Notes: generated by a model from the letters alone, not told the origin. A DNA stretch of 64,000 nt from Sutcliffiella horikoshii (GCF_021991925.1 NZ_RXZI01000007.1:159452-223451); one strand, 5' to 3'; positions 8,533-18,416 are shown, counted from the first letter of the stretch. Made by a program: numbers and translations.

Positions 8533-9150
8533 ATGCATAATATGAATACTAAACTATACAGTATTTTTGAATGGATAACACGGGTTGCTTATTTAAATGT
8601 AATTTGGATTCTACTCTCTTTAACTGGTGGCATAGTTTTAGGAATATTCCCTGCCACCGTTTCTATGTTTACCATTATTCGTAAGTGGCTGAGAGGAGAT
8701 ACAAACTTCCCTTTATTCCGGACATTTTTACACCATTATAAAGAAGAATTCTGGAAGAGCAATAGATTGGGATTCATTATTGGTGGTCTGTTCGTAATTT
8801 TCATACTCGACTATTGGTATTTATATCATTATTCCCCCGAGGTGGTTTGGGGTCAAATTCTACTTTTGGCATTATCATTATTATTTCTACTCTTTCTATT
8901 TTATTTGTTTCCAACTTATGTCCACTATGATTTAAAAATAGTAGCCATAATAAAACAGGCTTTCCTACTAATGCTCATTCACCCACTTCATACATTTTTC
9001 ATTATTGTTTGTCTTGCTTCTTTGTTCTTTGTTTTCTATTTATTGCCGGCTACTGCCTTTATTTTTGGCGGAAGTGGCTATGCCTTCATAACGATGTGGC
9101 TATGCATGAATGCTTTTCAAAAGCTACATAACACAAAAACACCTTCCTAG
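8533..9150 (+). CDS. YesL-like DUF624 membrane protein
   Basis: Predicted 205-residue protein with five or so hydrophobic helices, opening with the DUF624 hallmark pattern (N-terminal helix, then GGIVLGIFPATVSMFTIIRKW). DUF624 (YesL) proteins are often encoded beside CUT1 oligosaccharide ABC importers whose own ATPase is missing, as here; their exact role is unknown. The gene is divergent from xylA and convergent with the importer's last permease gene. The start ATG follows GGGGTG. A long hairpin overlaps its stop codon. Confidence 0.75.
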   Translation: MHNMNTKLYSIFEWITRVAYLNVIWILLSLTGGIVLGIFPATVSMFTIIRKWLRGDTNFPLFRTFLHHYKEEFWKSNRLGFIIGGLFVIFILDYWYLYHYSPEVVWGQILLLALSLLFLLFLFYLFPTYVHYDLKIVAIIKQAFLLMLIHPLHTFFIIVCLASLFFVFYLLPATAFIFGGSGYAFITMWLCMNAFQKLHNTKTPS

Positions 9151-9175
9151 TCGGTTGGTGTTTTCGTGTTATGGA
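9129..9175. terminator. long convergent hairpin over the yesL-like stop
   Basis: An inverted repeat of about 17 bp (CATAACAC-AAAACACC against GGTGTTTT-GTGTTATG, one mismatch) separates the convergent DUF624 and permease genes. The T-run is short, so termination strength is uncertain. Confidence 0.5.
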
Positions 9176-9178
9176 ATG

Positions 9179-10000
9179 TCATCCTTTGACCGCACTTGAA
9201 GAAATCCCCTCGACTACCTTGTTGCTGAAGAAAAGAAAAGCGAGAAGAATCGGTAATACACTAATGATTAAAGTGGCACCTATAGCACCCCAATCCGTCA
9301 TATACTGACCGATAAAATTCTGGATTCCAACGGTGAGCGTTTTATATTTGTCTGAGCTGATGAAGGTATTCACAAAGACAAACTCATTCCAATTATAAAT
9401 CATATTGATGATGACAGTCGTCGACATGACAGGGATAGTCATAGGTAGAATAATCCGGAAGAACATCCTATGAACCGAGCATCCATCTATGATTGCCGCT
9501 TCTTCTATCTCTCTTGGAAGCGTATAATAAAAACCCAACAATATCATCATGGTTATTGGTAAATTATATGCAGTATAAGTGATAACGATGGACCATGGGT
9601 TATCAATTAGATTGACATTTAGGAACATGCTGAACAAAGGGATGATCGCAGAGTGGATGGGGATCATTAAACCGACCATGAAAAGCCCCAATACTAATTT
9701 ACTCCACTTCCATTGCATCCTTGTAATAACAAAAGTAGCCATGCTTGCTAATATCACGGTTAAAACAATAGCCACTCCAGTTATCCAGATGCTGTTCCAA
9801 AAATAAATGCCTATTCCGCCTTCCCACACCTTTAAGTAATTTTCCCATCTGAACTCGGTTGGCAGGGCAAAAGGGGATTTCGAGAATATCTCCTGGTTAT
9901 TCTTCAGGGAGAACAGAAATAACCAGACAATCGGAAACACCTGAAATATTGCGACTGCTGCCAGACATAAATATAGAAAGAAATATCCTATGCGTCCCAC
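9179..10000 (-). CDS. CUT1 ABC sugar transporter permease (MalG type)
   Basis: Predicted 273-residue inner permease of a carbohydrate ABC importer, with six membrane helices and the cytoplasmic EAA loop EEAAIIDGCS that docks the ATPase. The chosen GTG start lies 8 bases after AAAGGAG; another GTG 9 bases earlier overlaps the ribosome binding site. It is the third gene of the operon binding protein - permease - permease. No ATPase is encoded here; in Bacillus such importers share MsmX. The XylR operator upstream of the operon and the nearby GH43 enzyme suggest xylo-oligosaccharides as substrate (inference). Confidence 0.88.
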   Translation of the reverse strand: MGRIGYFFLYLCLAAVAIFQVFPIVWLFLFSLKNNQEIFSKSPFALPTEFRWENYLKVWEGGIGIYFWNSIWITGVAIVLTVILASMATFVITRMQWKWSKLVLGLFMVGLMIPIHSAIIPLFSMFLNVNLIDNPWSIVITYTAYNLPITMMILLGFYYTLPREIEEAAIIDGCSVHRMFFRIILPMTIPVMSTTVIINMIYNWNEFVFVNTFISSDKYKTLTVGIQNFIGQYMTDWGAIGATLIISVLPILLAFLFFSNKVVEGISSSAVKG

Positions 10001-10014
10001 CCAAAGCACTCCTT

Positions 10015-10893
10015 TTAATACTGAATTTCTTCTTTCGTTGCTGTTGCTTTTCTAATAATCAAGGTCACGATTAAAGTGATGATCAATAACAGGAAACCAA
10101 TGGCACTACCATAACCGAAGTTGTTGGTGGAAAAGGCCAATTTATACATATAGGATGCCATAACTTCACTTGCTCCATTTGGCCCTCCTCCTGTCATTAC
10201 ATAGATCAGGTCAAAATATTTTAATGAACCGACAACAGCTAGAACAATGGTCACTTTGACAACACCCATAATTAATGGAAGTTTTATCTTATAAGCAATC
10301 TCAATGGGTGAAGCCCCATCAATCTTGGCCGCCTCTATGATAGATTCTGGGATATTCTTTAAAGCTGCATAGTAAATAAGGATGTAGAATCCGGCATATT
10401 GCCAAAGTATTGGAATGAATATCGCGTACAAAACAAGGGAAGGCTCGGCAAGCCATGCAGGGGGATTTTCGACTCCAATTGCCATCAGCAAACTGTTTAT
10501 CATCCCGTTTGAAGGATTGTATATTTTCACCCATAGCTGAGCAATTGCTACAGAAGAGAGTAGCATAGGAATTAAATAGATCTTCCTTAATAGGTCAGCC
10601 CCTTTTATCTTGGATGCTAAAATCAACGAGATTGCTAGATAGATAAAAAGGCTTAATGTGGAAAAAACAGCAAGTAAAAAGGAATGAAGTGCACTATCCC
10701 AAAACTTCTTATCTTGTAAGGCTGTCACATAGTTTTGAAGCCCGATAAACTCCATCGATCCAATCCCATCCCACTTCATCAGACCATAGTAACCTGTTAA
10801 AATAAGCGGTATGAAAATAAGAATCCCAATCAGTAAAAGTGCAGGGAGAACATATAAGGCTATGATCCATTTGTTAGACATTACTTTATTCAT
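10015..10893 (-). CDS. CUT1 ABC sugar transporter permease (MalF type)
   Basis: Predicted 292-residue partner permease with six helices and the EAA motif IEAAKIDGAS. Upstream ATGs exist (10968 and 10908), but a perfect 10-bp hairpin (10921-10958) would then lie inside the coding sequence. The ATG at 10893 with GGGG nine bases ahead gives the normal N-terminus for this family (basic residues, then helix 1) and was chosen. It ends 14 bases before the start of the second permease. Specificity is inferred only from the operon context. Confidence 0.85.
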   Translation of the reverse strand: MNKVMSNKWIIALYVLPALLLIGILIFIPLILTGYYGLMKWDGIGSMEFIGLQNYVTALQDKKFWDSALHSFLLAVFSTLSLFIYLAISLILASKIKGADLLRKIYLIPMLLSSVAIAQLWVKIYNPSNGMINSLLMAIGVENPPAWLAEPSLVLYAIFIPILWQYAGFYILIYYAALKNIPESIIEAAKIDGASPIEIAYKIKLPLIMGVVKVTIVLAVVGSLKYFDLIYVMTGGGPNGASEVMASYMYKLAFSTNNFGYGSAIGFLLLIITLIVTLIIRKATATKEEIQY

Positions 10894-10920
10894 TACATTC
10901 AACCCCATATTGTCAGGAAT

Positions 10921-10958
10921 AGAAAAGGACCATCCAGTAAAAAAGGAAGTCCTTTTCT
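10921..10958 (-). promoter_or_regulatory. intercistronic hairpin after the binding-protein gene
   Basis: Perfect 10-bp arms AGAAAAGGAC and GTCCTTTTCT flank an 18-base loop between the binding-protein stop and the first permease start. Such stem-loops usually protect the upstream message or partly attenuate, giving more binding protein than permease. Confidence 0.5.
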
Positions 10959-10989
10959 CTCCCATCATAATTAATCGTTCAAATGCATG

Positions 10990-12291
10990 TTACTCTTGAG
11001 ATAAGGCATCTTCATGTTCTTTGGCAAAATCGTCTGGTGTTACACCTTTTCCAAAGAGCGATTGAATTAAATCCAAATGAACTTGTGCCACACCTGCGCT
11101 CATTTGCACATCAGCAAATAATGTGATATTGCTAGCTTCACTAAGGTCATTCAATACATCAATATACATATCAGGTAGGTCTAGGGAAGCTGCATCCACT
11201 TTTGTAGCAGGAATGACACCAGCACCTGTTACAGCTTTCTCGCCCCATTGCTGGATAAAGAATGATACAAACTTCTTTGCTTCATCTTTCACATCGGAAT
11301 CTTCTGCTACAAACAAGCCAACCCCTGGACCACCAACATGACTGTTAAGATCCCCATTTCCATCTACTGTCGGGAAACTGAAGTATCCAATGGAGTCTCT
11401 GAATTCCTGTGGAACATCTTCATTTGTCGTATAGTTCGGAAGATCCCATGAACCCATTAGATACATTGCTGCCTGTTCACCCATAAACATACTCTTCGCT
11501 TCTTCATCTGATAATCCATTGAAGCCCCTAACAAACGCGTCCATGTCGACCAGATTTTGAATTTCTTCCGCTGCAGTGACTAATGCAGGATCCTCAAAGG
11601 AACCTGATCGATTAATTGCGCTCGTCAGCACATCTCCTCCACCAATTCTATCAGCCATATACATATACCATAAAGAGCCAGTCCATCTGTCCTTATTACC
11701 AAGGGCGATTGGCGCCACTCCGTTTTCATTCAATGTAGTGATGATATTTTTGAACTCATCATAGGTTGTCGGAGCTTCTAGACCATATTGATCAAAAATG
11801 GCTTTATTATAGAAAACAGTTGCAATATTAAGCTCCAATGGCAAACCATAAGTATTATCGTTCATGGCATATGCTTCTGCCGTACCAGATACAAAACTAT
11901 CCTTCAGATCTCCTTCAAGCAAATCATCCAAAGTAGCAAACTTTTCACCGTTGACATAGGGCTCCAGAAACCCTGCTGCCCATGTCATCCCAACATCTGG
12001 CAACTGATTAGAGGTGGATAATACTTTTAATTTATCCTTGTACTGCTCATTACTTAAGACTTCCAAATCGACTTTCACACCTGGATTTTCTTTCTCGAAG
12101 TCCTCAATGATTTCGCTTACAATTTTGTGGTGTTGCTTTGAACTTCCTTCAGGCCATAAATGCATGAATTCAATCGTTTTCCCATCCCCGGAACCCGATG
12201 TATTCTCCCCAGAACCAGAGCAACCCGCCAACAATACCAGCAGCGAGAGAAAAATTCCGGAAAATAATGTAACCGCTTTCCTTTTTCTCAA
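10990..12291 (-). CDS. extracellular sugar-binding lipoprotein of CUT1 ABC importer
   Basis: Predicted 433-residue family-1 solute-binding protein that captures an oligosaccharide outside the cell and delivers it to the two permeases. The signal peptide ends in a lipobox (LLAGC), so the mature protein is anchored by a lipidated cysteine followed by a Ser/Gly linker. Fold hallmarks include IEFMHLWPEGSS and NGVAPIALGNKDRWTG. The TTG at 12291 has GGGGG seven bases upstream and was preferred over a TTG at 12306 that lacks spacing. It is first in its operon, behind a TAGACA-N17-TAATCT promoter covered by a XylR operator, hence the inferred xylo-oligosaccharide role. Confidence 0.88.
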   Translation of the reverse strand: MRKRKAVTLFSGIFLSLLVLLAGCSGSGENTSGSGDGKTIEFMHLWPEGSSKQHHKIVSEIIEDFEKENPGVKVDLEVLSNEQYKDKLKVLSTSNQLPDVGMTWAAGFLEPYVNGEKFATLDDLLEGDLKDSFVSGTAEAYAMNDNTYGLPLELNIATVFYNKAIFDQYGLEAPTTYDEFKNIITTLNENGVAPIALGNKDRWTGSLWYMYMADRIGGGDVLTSAINRSGSFEDPALVTAAEEIQNLVDMDAFVRGFNGLSDEEAKSMFMGEQAAMYLMGSWDLPNYTTNEDVPQEFRDSIGYFSFPTVDGNGDLNSHVGGPGVGLFVAEDSDVKDEAKKFVSFFIQQWGEKAVTGAGVIPATKVDAASLDLPDMYIDVLNDLSEASNITLFADVQMSAGVAQVHLDLIQSLFGKGVTPDDFAKEHEDALSQE

Positions 12292-12338
12292 ACTAAATAC
12301 CCCCAATATTCTTATTTTTGAAACAGATTGTTACTAAA

Positions 12339-12405
12339 TTTAGATTATCACCGAAAAGAATGTTTGTCTAGTGGATAAACAAAGTTTATAATAGAAACAT
12401 ATAAT
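12339..12405. promoter_or_regulatory. divergent XylR operator: ABC importer and xylR
   Basis: The operator TGTTTGTCTAGTGGATAAACAAAGT spans 12361-12385 (arms TTTGTCTA and ATAAACAAA). On the minus strand TAGACA followed after 17 bases by TAATCT drives the importer operon. On the plus strand TTGTCT (12364-12369) and TATAAT (12387-12392), also 17 apart, would drive xylR. One XylR dimer could therefore repress both, including its own gene. Confidence 0.65.
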
Positions 12406-12446
12406 GGTACACTTAGGAAAAACAGAATAAGGAATGGAGTTAATCG

Positions 12447-13631
12447 ATGAAAATGTTACATACCTTTAATCAACAAGTAGTCCGAAAGGGAAATAAATCC
12501 CTAGTTTTGCAAACCATTAAGGAGTTCACCCCCATTTCCAGGGCGGATATCGCTAATAAGACTGGGCTTAATAAAGGAACTGTCTCCTCACAAGTAAACG
12601 AATTACTGAAGGAGAATTTAATTACTGAATCAGGACCAGGAGTTTCAAGCGGCGGAAGAAGGCCGGTGATGCTGTTGTTCAATCAGGTCGCAGGATACAC
12701 CATTGGCGTAGATATCGGGGTTAATTACATCCTTGGAATCTTAACAGATCTCAGTGGTAATATCTGCAACGAGAAAATCACTCGATTTGATAACTTAACG
12801 TTTGAACAAATAAAGGTCGAACTATTTGACATTGTTGATTCCCTCATCTCTTCTATGCCTTCAAGTCACTATGGAATTGTCGGGATAGGTATTGGGGTCC
12901 CTGGTACGGTGAATACCGATGGGGAAATCCTTCTGGCTCCAAACTTAAATTGGAAGAATGTCCACCTAAAGGACCTGATGGAAGATCGATATAACGTTCC
13001 AGTTTTAATTGAAAACGAGGCAAATGCTGGCGCTTACGGAGAAAAGAAGTTTGGAGCCGGAAAAGAATCAGAAAACATCATATACGTTAGTGTAGGTATT
13101 GGTATTGGCGTTGGCCTCATTCTTAATGGACAGCTTTATAAAGGCAACAATGGTTTTTCTGGTGAGCTAGGTCATATGACCATTGAAGTGAACGGACCAA
13201 AATGCAGTTGCGGTAACCAAGGATGTTGGGAATTGTATGCTTCGGAAAAAGCGCTGGTTAAAAAAGCCTTACAAGAAAACATCCTCCCTGAAGACGGGAA
13301 GGAATTATCCCTAGAATCCTTGATGACACATGCAGAAAATGGGGAAAAAAATGTCATACAAGTTTTTGAAGCCATTGGAAAATATTTAGGTGTTGGAATT
13401 AAAAATATCATCAATATTTTCAACCCAGAGCAGGTGATCATCGGTAATCGGTTAGCTTCTTCCTCTAAGTGGCTGGAAGATTCTATAAGGGAGGCACAAG
13501 ATAATACCCTCTTCACCCACCAAAGAGATTTAAGCATAAACTTTTCAAAATTATCGACGCACTCTACTGCCTTAGGGGTAGCAGCTTATGCAAGTGAAAA
13601 TTTTCTTACTATTGATATCCAAGAAATGTAA
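12447..13631 (+). CDS. xylR: xylose-responsive repressor (ROK family)
   Basis: Predicted 394-residue regulator with an N-terminal winged helix-turn-helix (about residues 15-70, segment ADIANKTGLNKGTVSSQVNE) and a ROK sugar-kinase-like domain. The latter has VGVGIG-type glycine motifs and the zinc-binding pattern CSCGNQGCWE around residue 255. In Bacillus, XylR binds xyl operators and releases them when xylose is present. Three matching operators in this window (2.5, 8.4 and 12.4 kb) define its likely regulon. AATGGAG precedes the ATG. The beta-xylosidase gene follows on the same strand 64 bases on. Confidence 0.92.
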   Translation: MKMLHTFNQQVVRKGNKSLVLQTIKEFTPISRADIANKTGLNKGTVSSQVNELLKENLITESGPGVSSGGRRPVMLLFNQVAGYTIGVDIGVNYILGILTDLSGNICNEKITRFDNLTFEQIKVELFDIVDSLISSMPSSHYGIVGIGIGVPGTVNTDGEILLAPNLNWKNVHLKDLMEDRYNVPVLIENEANAGAYGEKKFGAGKESENIIYVSVGIGIGVGLILNGQLYKGNNGFSGELGHMTIEVNGPKCSCGNQGCWELYASEKALVKKALQENILPEDGKELSLESLMTHAENGEKNVIQVFEAIGKYLGVGIKNIINIFNPEQVIIGNRLASSSKWLEDSIREAQDNTLFTHQRDLSINFSKLSTHSTALGVAAYASENFLTIDIQEM

Positions 13632-13695
13632 ACAGGGTACTTCTAGCAATGGCCTAAAACTTCTATTTAAATAAAACAGAGGGGATGTTTCAAAA

Positions 13696-15306
13696 ATGAC
13701 ACTTATACAAAATCCAATTCTTACAGGCTTTAATCCAGATCCTAGTATTTGTCGAGCAGGAGAAGATTATTATATTGCAGTCTCTACATTTGAATGGTTT
13801 CCAGGGGTGGGAATCTATCATTCCAAAGACTTAAAAAACTGGAGGTTGATTTCAAGGCCGCTCAACCGTCTCAGTCAATTAAATATGATGGGAAATCCTG
13901 ACTCTGGAGGTATTTGGGCACCTGCTTTATCCTATAGCGATAATAAGTTTTGGTTGATATATACGGACGTTAAAGTAGTGGAAGGACAATGGAAAGATAG
14001 CCATAACTACCTCGTTACATGTGATGCCATCGATGGGGAATGGTCTGAACCCATCCATTTAAATAGTTCAGGTTTTGATCCCTCCCTTTTTCATGATGAA
14101 GACGGTAGGAAGTACCTGGTAAACATGCTTTGGGATCATCGGGTAGGTAACCACAATTTCTACGGAATCGTCATGCAAGAATATAACCCTGATTTGCAAA
14201 GACTAACCGGGAAAAAAGAGATTATTTTCAAAGGAACGGATATTAAATTAACCGAAGCACCTCATTTATACAAGATGAACGGATATTATTATTTATTGAC
14301 AGCGGAAGGTGGAACGAAATATGATCATCAAGCCACTATCGCTAGATCTAAGAACCTGTGGGGACCGTATGAAGTGCATCCTGATAACCCATTGATTACG
14401 TCCTTCCCTTATCCAAGAAATCCCCTACAAAAAGCGGGGCATGCTTCCATTGTACATACACATACGGACGAATGGTTCTTGGTTCATCTGACAGGAAGGC
14501 CATTGCCGCAGGAAGGGCAAGCATTACTTGACCCTCGGGGATATTGCCCACTTGGTAGGGAAACAGCCATTCAACGATTAGATTGGGAAAATGATTGGCC
14601 ATTTGTGGTAGGTGGTAACCAGCCTTCTCTTGAAATTGAAGGCCCAAATATAGAGGAAATACCCTTTGAAAAGGATTATGAGGAAAAAGATGATTTCGAT
14701 TCCAAATCCTTGAACAATCACTTTCAATCCCTAAGGATTCCATTAGGGGAAGATGTCGTTTCATTAACTGATCATCCTGGCCACTTGCGTCTTTACGGTC
14801 GTGAATCCCTATCATCAAAATTTACACAAGCACATATTGCAAGACGTTGGCAGCATTTTAATTTCACCGCTGAAACCAAGGTTTCTTTTAACCCGGATAC
14901 ATTCCAACAAGCTGCAGGTCTTGTAAACTATTACAATACTCAAAACTGGACAGCCTTGCAGATTACCTGGGATGAAGCCAAAGGACGAATATTAGAACTT
15001 ACGGTTTGTGATAATTTCACCTTCACCCAACCATTGGAAGATAATAAAATAGTAATTCCAAATGATGTGCATTATGTATATTTACGGGTGGACGTGGACA
15101 CTGCCACATATAGGTATTCATACTCTTTTGACGGAGACAATTGGACCGCAATCCCAATAAAACTCTATTCTTATAAATTATCTGATGATTATATTAATGG
15201 AGGCGGTTTCTTCACAGGTGCTTTTGTAGGAATGCAGTGTCAAGACACTTCCGGACAGAAGCTTCATGCAGATTTTGATTATTTCATTTATAAGGAAAAA
15301 GCTTAA
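13696..15306 (+). CDS. xynB: GH43 beta-xylosidase
   Basis: Predicted 536-residue cytoplasmic glycoside hydrolase (no signal peptide) that releases xylose from the non-reducing ends of xylo-oligosaccharides. The N-terminal five-bladed propeller begins with [15 protein letters not shown], which contains the catalytic-base aspartate, and LTEAPHLYK probably carries the catalytic acid. The C-terminal 200 residues form the beta-sandwich typical of 530-residue GH43 xylosidases. GAGGGG precedes the ATG. Together with the ABC importer it makes a complete uptake-then-hydrolysis route feeding xylAB. Some enzymes of this group also act on arabinosides. Confidence 0.93.
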   Translation: MTLIQNPILTGFNPDPSICRAGEDYYIAVSTFEWFPGVGIYHSKDLKNWRLISRPLNRLSQLNMMGNPDSGGIWAPALSYSDNKFWLIYTDVKVVEGQWKDSHNYLVTCDAIDGEWSEPIHLNSSGFDPSLFHDEDGRKYLVNMLWDHRVGNHNFYGIVMQEYNPDLQRLTGKKEIIFKGTDIKLTEAPHLYKMNGYYYLLTAEGGTKYDHQATIARSKNLWGPYEVHPDNPLITSFPYPRNPLQKAGHASIVHTHTDEWFLVHLTGRPLPQEGQALLDPRGYCPLGRETAIQRLDWENDWPFVVGGNQPSLEIEGPNIEEIPFEKDYEEKDDFDSKSLNNHFQSLRIPLGEDVVSLTDHPGHLRLYGRESLSSKFTQAHIARRWQHFNFTAETKVSFNPDTFQQAAGLVNYYNTQNWTALQITWDEAKGRILELTVCDNFTFTQPLEDNKIVIPNDVHYVYLRVDVDTATYRYSYSFDGDNWTAIPIKLYSYKLSDDYINGGGFFTGAFVGMQCQDTSGQKLHADFDYFIYKEKA

Positions 15307-15312
15307 TGAAAG

Positions 15313-15347
15313 GCTCTGTTAACAACAACAGCGGCGTTTAACAGAGC
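15313..15347 (+). terminator. hairpin after the beta-xylosidase gene
   Basis: Perfect 10-bp arms GCTCTGTTAA / TTAACAGAGC just after the stop. It lacks a T-run, and the next hairpin probably completes termination. Confidence 0.45.
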
Positions 15348-15353
15348 ATAATG

Positions 15354-15392
15354 AAAAAACACATGGCCCCTTATATGGTGTCATGTGTTTTT
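15354..15392. terminator. bidirectional terminator between xynB and yehS-like gene
   Basis: Arms AAAAACACATG / CATGTGTTTTT flank a GC-containing loop. A-run on one side and T-run on the other suit both convergent genes. Confidence 0.75.
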
Positions 15393-15412
15393 CCATTTGT
15401 TAGCTTACCTGC

Positions 15413-15934
15413 TCAATCGCGATACCTAATCGCCAAACCTTTCAAAAAGTTCCTCGCGTATTTATCCATGCAAGCCTTATAGTTCTTGTGTCCCTTCTTC
15501 CGCAAGAAAGCACCAAGTTCACCTTTGGTTATCGTAACGCCAGCTTCTCCGATAATATCGATGATATCTTCCGTGGTTAACGCAAGCGCGATCTTCACTT
15601 TCTTCAAAAGGATATTGTTTGCAGGCTCGTTGGAAAATGGAGGCTTTGCAGGTTGGCCAGGCTTTGGCTCCTGTCTGCCTCTTTTAAAAATAATCAAGCC
15701 GTTCAGAAACGATTCAAGCTTATTATTATTGATGGGAAGAATCTCTTCCTCCTCCAGTGCCTGCTCATATTCCTCTTCTGTTTCATAATCATAGCTGTCC
15801 ACCTGTTTGGTGAGCATCATCTGTACTTCATCTCTTGTAACGTCGATGTCACCTAGCTTAAAGATCTCGACCATGTCGTTGTCTTTAATGTCGAGTGCGT
15901 ATCTTAATCTGATTAGAATATCGTTGTTTGTCAT
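15413..15934 (-). CDS. DUF1456 (YehS-like) protein
   Basis: Predicted 173-residue cytoplasmic protein made of two repeats of the DUF1456 unit. One begins near the N-terminus (ILIRLRYALDIKDNDMVEIF) and the second near residue 108 (LLKKVKIALALTTEDIIDII), matching E. coli YehS in length and layout. Function is unknown. An acidic linker (YETEEEYEQALEEEE) separates the repeats. AAAGGAG precedes the ATG. It is a single gene between the xylan block and the signalling operon. Confidence 0.85.
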   Translation of the reverse strand: MTNNDILIRLRYALDIKDNDMVEIFKLGDIDVTRDEVQMMLTKQVDSYDYETEEEYEQALEEEEILPINNNKLESFLNGLIIFKRGRQEPKPGQPAKPPFSNEPANNILLKKVKIALALTTEDIIDIIGEAGVTITKGELGAFLRKKGHKNYKACMDKYARNFLKGLAIRYRD

Positions 15935-16001
15935 GTATAAACTCCTTTGTTGAATAACTCATTCTTATATTTATTACCAATTATCATCCATTTAACATCC
16001 G

Positions 16002-18416
16002 TTATGCAATTGGCAGGGTGAGCGTGACCGTTGTACCCCCGTCTACCTCTGAAGATATCCGAATGTCTCCTTCATGCGCCTGGATGATTTCTTTTACGAT
16101 TGATAAGCCTAGACCTGTTCCCCCAATTTTTCTAAGATCGGAATTGTCGACTCGATAGAATTTGGTGAAAAGGTGTGGAATTGCGTCTTCCGGAATCCCT
16201 ATACCGTGGTCCTTTATTGTTACTTTTAACATGGTATCAGAAGAAGATACAGTAATATGAATTTCTCCTCCTTCAGGAGAATACTTGATCGAGTTACTCA
16301 ATAAATTAGCCATCACCTGTAACAACTTCTCCCGGTCCCCCACCACTTTAGTGTTCTCTGTCAAAACCTGAATTTGAATGGGATGCGTATTAGAATTCAC
16401 CTTGAAAATTCTACTTACCTCCCGGATGATATCCACGATATCTTCTTCCGCCCTACGGTAAAGCTGTTTTCCCGCTTCCATCTTTTGCACATCCAAAAAG
16501 TCATTGATCAATGCTGTCAAACGTTTTGCTTCCTGATGGATGGTCGTCAAATAGGTTTTCTTACGATCCTCTGAAAGTTCTTTATACAGCATTCTCTCCG
16601 TAAAGCCAAGAACGCTTGCCAAAGGCGTCCTTAACTCATGGCTGACGGTACTGACAAACTCCGATTTCATCCTATCAACTTCATACTCTTTGGTGATATC
16701 ACGGAACACCAAAATGAACCCATAGCTATGATCCTGCCGCGTGACCTTTTCCTTATACATCTTCATGACACATTTTTCATGCTTTTGATTAATTTCAAAT
16801 AAGATACTTGTATCATCTTCTACCTCATCAAACAGATAGAACAAATCGGTACGCAGTTTTTCTTTCTCTTCCGCCATTTCCACAAGGACGGACGTCCATT
16901 CCTCAAAGGATAGATGCAATAGCCGTTTAGGAGTAGGGAATCCCATAATGCTACACATTTTAGTGTTCGATTGGAGAACGCTTCCTTTCTCATCCACTAA
17001 AAGTACACCCTCCTGTATGGTGTTTAAGATATCTTGGTAGAACAGGCGATTTTCTTCGGAATCTTCATATAAATCCACTTTTTCCAGACCCATGCTAACC
17101 TGTTTGGCAAGTGCTTCCCCTGTTTCCACATCCCTGTCAGCAAAAGGAGCATCATATCTTGTAAACTGCATATAAGCTACCATCGTTCCCTTCGATGTGA
17201 TGACAGGTATGAACAAATCAAAGGCTGTCATGTCAATAGTGTGGTAGGTATTCTCCTGCGGGCTACATTTCCTGCTGATTTTAAAGGGTGTGTGTTTTTC
17301 CTTTAATTGTTGCAGAAATACATTACTCTCATCTTCCCTAAATTTCCTCACTGCTTCAGGCGACAAACCAATGGAAGCTGTTGTTTTATTCTCATTTAAC
17401 AACATGATCAGGCCAACATTTGCATCAAGTACCTTTCCCATATTCCTGACGACATTTTCAAGCAAGGTTTCTCTGCTCAATGTCTCAGACATCTCATGGA
17501 TAAAAGTATTACGGATAGCCAATTGTTCATTACTTGCTTCTATTAACGTTAGATTATCTTGAAGCTGTACCTGTTGGGCCTGTAATTCATCCTGTTGGGC
17601 CTGTAATTCTTCATTTTGACCAATCAATTCATCTTCTTTGTATTGTAACGTATTTACCATGGTGTGGAGTGCATTGGATAATACCGCAATTTCATCCGAC
17701 CCATGTTGATAGGAAGGAAGATTAGTGGTTCTGCCATTTGTTATGTCATCTGCAGCATCCGAAAGCTCCCTTAACGGTTTCCCCACCTTTTTGATGAGCA
17801 CCCAAGTAATCGTGAACAATAAGGAGATGACAAGAAGAAAATATAAGGAGAATAACAGTTGACTAGCTGTTAACTTTTCTGCCATCACGTCTACATTATC
17901 CTCTATTTCCTGATCCACTTCATATCGGTATTCTTTCATATATTCCATGAAAGACAAAATTCTCTCGGATGTTCCTTCTATGAAAAGATAGTCCTGAAGC
18001 TCATCCATGGCATCTTGTTCCACTAGGTCTTCCACTTTTGGAAGATACTCAAAAAAATAAAACTGATGGAAGTCTGTTACCCGAACCATAAACTGAGCGT
18101 CATTTTCATCCACTGCCATCTTCCCAAGACGAGCAATACCCTCTTCAACCTTAACTTTAGCATTTTTTGCATCTTCCAACATATCCTGATTGGAAAAAGC
18201 AACATACCCTCTATACTTCAAAAATGAACTATTAATTTCATCATCAATGTATTTAATCAATTCCTCTTTTTGTTCTAGCTCCTTGTTTCTGTCTATGAAG
18301 TCTTTAGATAAAGAATACTCATACCCTAACAAAGTAACGATACCTGTTACCAAGACAAGAAAAAAGATCCCATTGATGATTAAGAATTGTGTAGATATAC
18401 TATTTTTCCATTTCAT
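16002..18416 (-). CDS. membrane sensor histidine kinase (HAMP-GAF-PAS)
   Basis: Predicted 804-residue kinase. Order: transmembrane helix 1 (about 12-34), an extracytoplasmic four-helix-like sensor of about 155 residues, transmembrane helix 2 (about 190-212), HAMP, a Q/E-rich coiled coil with a repeated ELQAQQDELQAQQ unit, a GAF domain (about 315-450), a PAS domain (about 460-570), HisKA with the phosphoacceptor SHELRTPL, and an ATPase domain (NLLSNSIKYS, DHGIGIP, GGTGLGLSIV). It overlaps the response-regulator gene by 17 bases and is the last gene of the five-gene operon. Its partner may be that regulator, the REC domains of the cyclase, or both. The signal is unknown. Confidence 0.92.
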   Translation of the reverse strand: MKWKNSISTQFLIINGIFFLVLVTGIVTLLGYEYSLSKDFIDRNKELEQKEELIKYIDDEINSSFLKYRGYVAFSNQDMLEDAKNAKVKVEEGIARLGKMAVDENDAQFMVRVTDFHQFYFFEYLPKVEDLVEQDAMDELQDYLFIEGTSERILSFMEYMKEYRYEVDQEIEDNVDVMAEKLTASQLLFSLYFLLVISLLFTITWVLIKKVGKPLRELSDAADDITNGRTTNLPSYQHGSDEIAVLSNALHTMVNTLQYKEDELIGQNEELQAQQDELQAQQVQLQDNLTLIEASNEQLAIRNTFIHEMSETLSRETLLENVVRNMGKVLDANVGLIMLLNENKTTASIGLSPEAVRKFREDESNVFLQQLKEKHTPFKISRKCSPQENTYHTIDMTAFDLFIPVITSKGTMVAYMQFTRYDAPFADRDVETGEALAKQVSMGLEKVDLYEDSEENRLFYQDILNTIQEGVLLVDEKGSVLQSNTKMCSIMGFPTPKRLLHLSFEEWTSVLVEMAEEKEKLRTDLFYLFDEVEDDTSILFEINQKHEKCVMKMYKEKVTRQDHSYGFILVFRDITKEYEVDRMKSEFVSTVSHELRTPLASVLGFTERMLYKELSEDRKKTYLTTIHQEAKRLTALINDFLDVQKMEAGKQLYRRAEEDIVDIIREVSRIFKVNSNTHPIQIQVLTENTKVVGDREKLLQVMANLLSNSIKYSPEGGEIHITVSSSDTMLKVTIKDHGIGIPEDAIPHLFTKFYRVDNSDLRKIGGTGLGLSIVKEIIQAHEGDIRISSEVDGGTTVTLTLPIA

